49,996 nt of DNA, taken from positions 1 to 49,996 of the forward strand of contig JAOPYK010000238.1 in assembly GCA_025964695.1 (NCBI GenBank). Reading direction: 5' to 3'. The notes beneath the pieces were generated by a model, which was given only the letters and a program-made list of their open reading frames with translations, was not told the DNA's origin and made no database searches. This document shows, in pieces, positions 49,209 through 49,996 of this stretch (position 1 is its first letter; each line of letters starts with the position of its first letter). The stretch is from Streptosporangiaceae bacterium (GTDB lineage: Bacteria; Actinomycetota; Actinomycetes; Streptosporangiales; Streptosporangiaceae). The translations under genes were made by a program, and so were the position numbers.

Positions 49209-49820
49209 TCAGTCCGTGGACGGCTTGCGTTCGCGGGTGAGTCCCAACAGGTGCTCACCGGTCAGTCGAAGCACTTCCTGGCTGCGGGCGCTATCCCGAT
49301 CGCCCAGCCAGCAGCTGGTCAGCCCGTCCAGAACGGAGTTCAGATAGCGGGCGAGCACCGGTACTGGCACGGTCCACTCGATGTCGGCGGCATCCGCGGC
49401 CTCCTCCAGGATCTCCACATGAACCTCCAGGTAGTGCGCGTACTGACGTCGAGCCAGCTCCTGAAGGCCCTCCTGGCGAAGCGCGTACTGGGCCAGTTCA
49501 TAACCGACGAGCTGCTCGCCGGGGTTACGCTCCACGTACTCCCAGAACGCACGCAGGCTCTTGGTGATACTTGCGCTGATATCACGCTCATGCGCGAATG
49601 CCTCTCGCGCGGCCACGACGGCCCGATCTGTGATGCGCCGGGTCACTTCCTGCAGAAGCTCCTCACGCGAGGTGAAGCAATAGTGAAAGACCCCAAGAGT
49701 CATGCCGGCTTCGGCGACGATCGCGCGCGTCGTGGCCTTCGTGACGCCCTCGCGCACCATGACCCGGATGGCCGCTTCGATTAACTCTTCCCGCCGCTCC
49801 TTCGCCGACATGCGGGGCAT
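49209..49820 (-). CDS. TetR/AcrR family transcriptional regulator
   Basis: A 203-residue TetR protein. HTH at residues 8-55: RREELIEAAIRVMVREGVTK, TTRAIVAEAGMTLGVFHYCF and TSREELLQEV. C-terminal ligand domain with EYVERNPGEQLVGYELAQYA and LDGLTSCWLGDRD. It lies next to the aldehyde dehydrogenase and is the only regulator near this cluster, so it is the natural candidate to bind the acgcttgac motifs. Confidence 0.9.
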   Translation of the reverse strand: MPRMSAKERREELIEAAIRVMVREGVTKATTRAIVAEAGMTLGVFHYCFTSREELLQEVTRRITDRAVVAAREAFAHERDISASITKSLRAFWEYVERNPGEQLVGYELAQYALRQEGLQELARRQYAHYLEVHVEILEEAADAADIEWTVPVPVLARYLNSVLDGLTSCWLGDRDSARSQEVLRLTGEHLLGLTRERKPSTD

Positions 49821-49996
49821 GCGATGGCCATCCTCTCTGCAGCTGTGCGTGGAACGAACCCTATCGCAGCGTCTTGGACGGTCGACCAGAAGGCGAGCCT
49901 ACGATCCGACAGGCCTGCCAGCGGTACCGCCACTTTGATCTGAACACCGCCACCTCCCGTCTGCAGTGGTCGAGGATCGGGATCAGGAACGACTCG
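49821..49996. other. Right edge, no supported gene
   Basis: The last 176 bp should hold the TetR promoter. A minus-strand frame is open through the region but has no convincing start or family match, so I do not call a gene. Confidence 0.4.

Noticed and set aside
49821-49996. Partial gene on the minus strand at the right edge
   Set aside because: An open frame exists but its translation resembles no family and has no start; too short to support.
1-49996. tRNA, rRNA or riboswitch genes
   Set aside because: I looked for tRNA-like CCA-ended cloverleafs and conserved riboswitch cores in the intergenic regions and saw none.

Overview
The window is about 70% GC with strong G/C preference at third codon positions, GTG/TTG starts and long antisense shadow ORFs, as in a high-GC actinomycete. 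A mycothiol-type formaldehyde dehydrogenase, a RsbW-like orphan ATPase, paired Ser/Thr kinases with extracytoplasmic tails and several F420/PPOX-type and DUF proteins point to Actinobacteria, probably near Streptosporangiales (inference; no rRNA or tRNA is present to confirm it).

Layout. 1-4.3 kb: an acyl-CoA dehydrogenase / TetR / hypothetical operon (minus) faces an APH-fold kinase (plus), the split counterpart of ACAD10/11-type 4-hydroxyacid catabolism; then an anti-sigma-like ATPase. 4.7-8.1 kb: a two-repeat lipoprotein, a CPBP membrane protease, a three-part nucleotide-pyrophosphohydrolase/NUDIX fusion and a PPC-domain protein. 8.2-13.4 kb: SoxR with a divergent PPOX enzyme and a good SoxR-like operator, two MBL-fold hydrolases, a D-2-hydroxyacid dehydrogenase, and an mscR-hydrolase pair for formaldehyde detoxification. 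13.5-17.1 kb: an active Ser/Thr kinase followed by a paralogous pseudokinase with the same C-terminal extracytoplasmic domain. 17.1-22.6 kb: a membrane-anchored Mrr-type nuclease, a DUF2786 protein, a duplicated Cas4/AddB-like Fe-S nuclease that appears to start at ATC, and a patatin-like lipase. 22.7-28.2 kb: ArsR and SRPBCC genes (one decayed, one again with an apparent ATC start), an ECF sigma factor with a C-terminal SnoaL-like domain, a DHFR-like protein, and a hydrolase-TetR operon.

28.3-36.5 kb: a complete four-gene Wadjet (JetABCD-like) anti-plasmid SMC system of the DUF2397/DUF2398/SbcC-like/DUF2399 subtype, tightly overlapped. 36.6-41.6 kb: a secreted M14 zinc carboxypeptidase, a membrane protein and a pentapeptide-repeat lipoprotein. 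41.7-49.8 kb: a catabolic or tailoring cluster (two tandem SMP-30 proteins, SDR, a frameshifted PLP racemase/deaminase, MFS transporter, divergent aldehyde dehydrogenase, TetR), with a shared promoter motif.

Two cross-cutting patterns stand out. Short tandem arrays (7 to 84 bp units) recur at gene ends and in linkers at ten or so places, in two cases carrying the 3' end of a gene into the intergenic region. Two unrelated genes have ATC exactly where ATG is expected, 5 nt after a ribosome binding site. The strongest candidates for undescribed biology are the kinase/pseudokinase pair and the double Fe-S nuclease with its DUF2786 neighbour; the Wadjet operon is a known system type.
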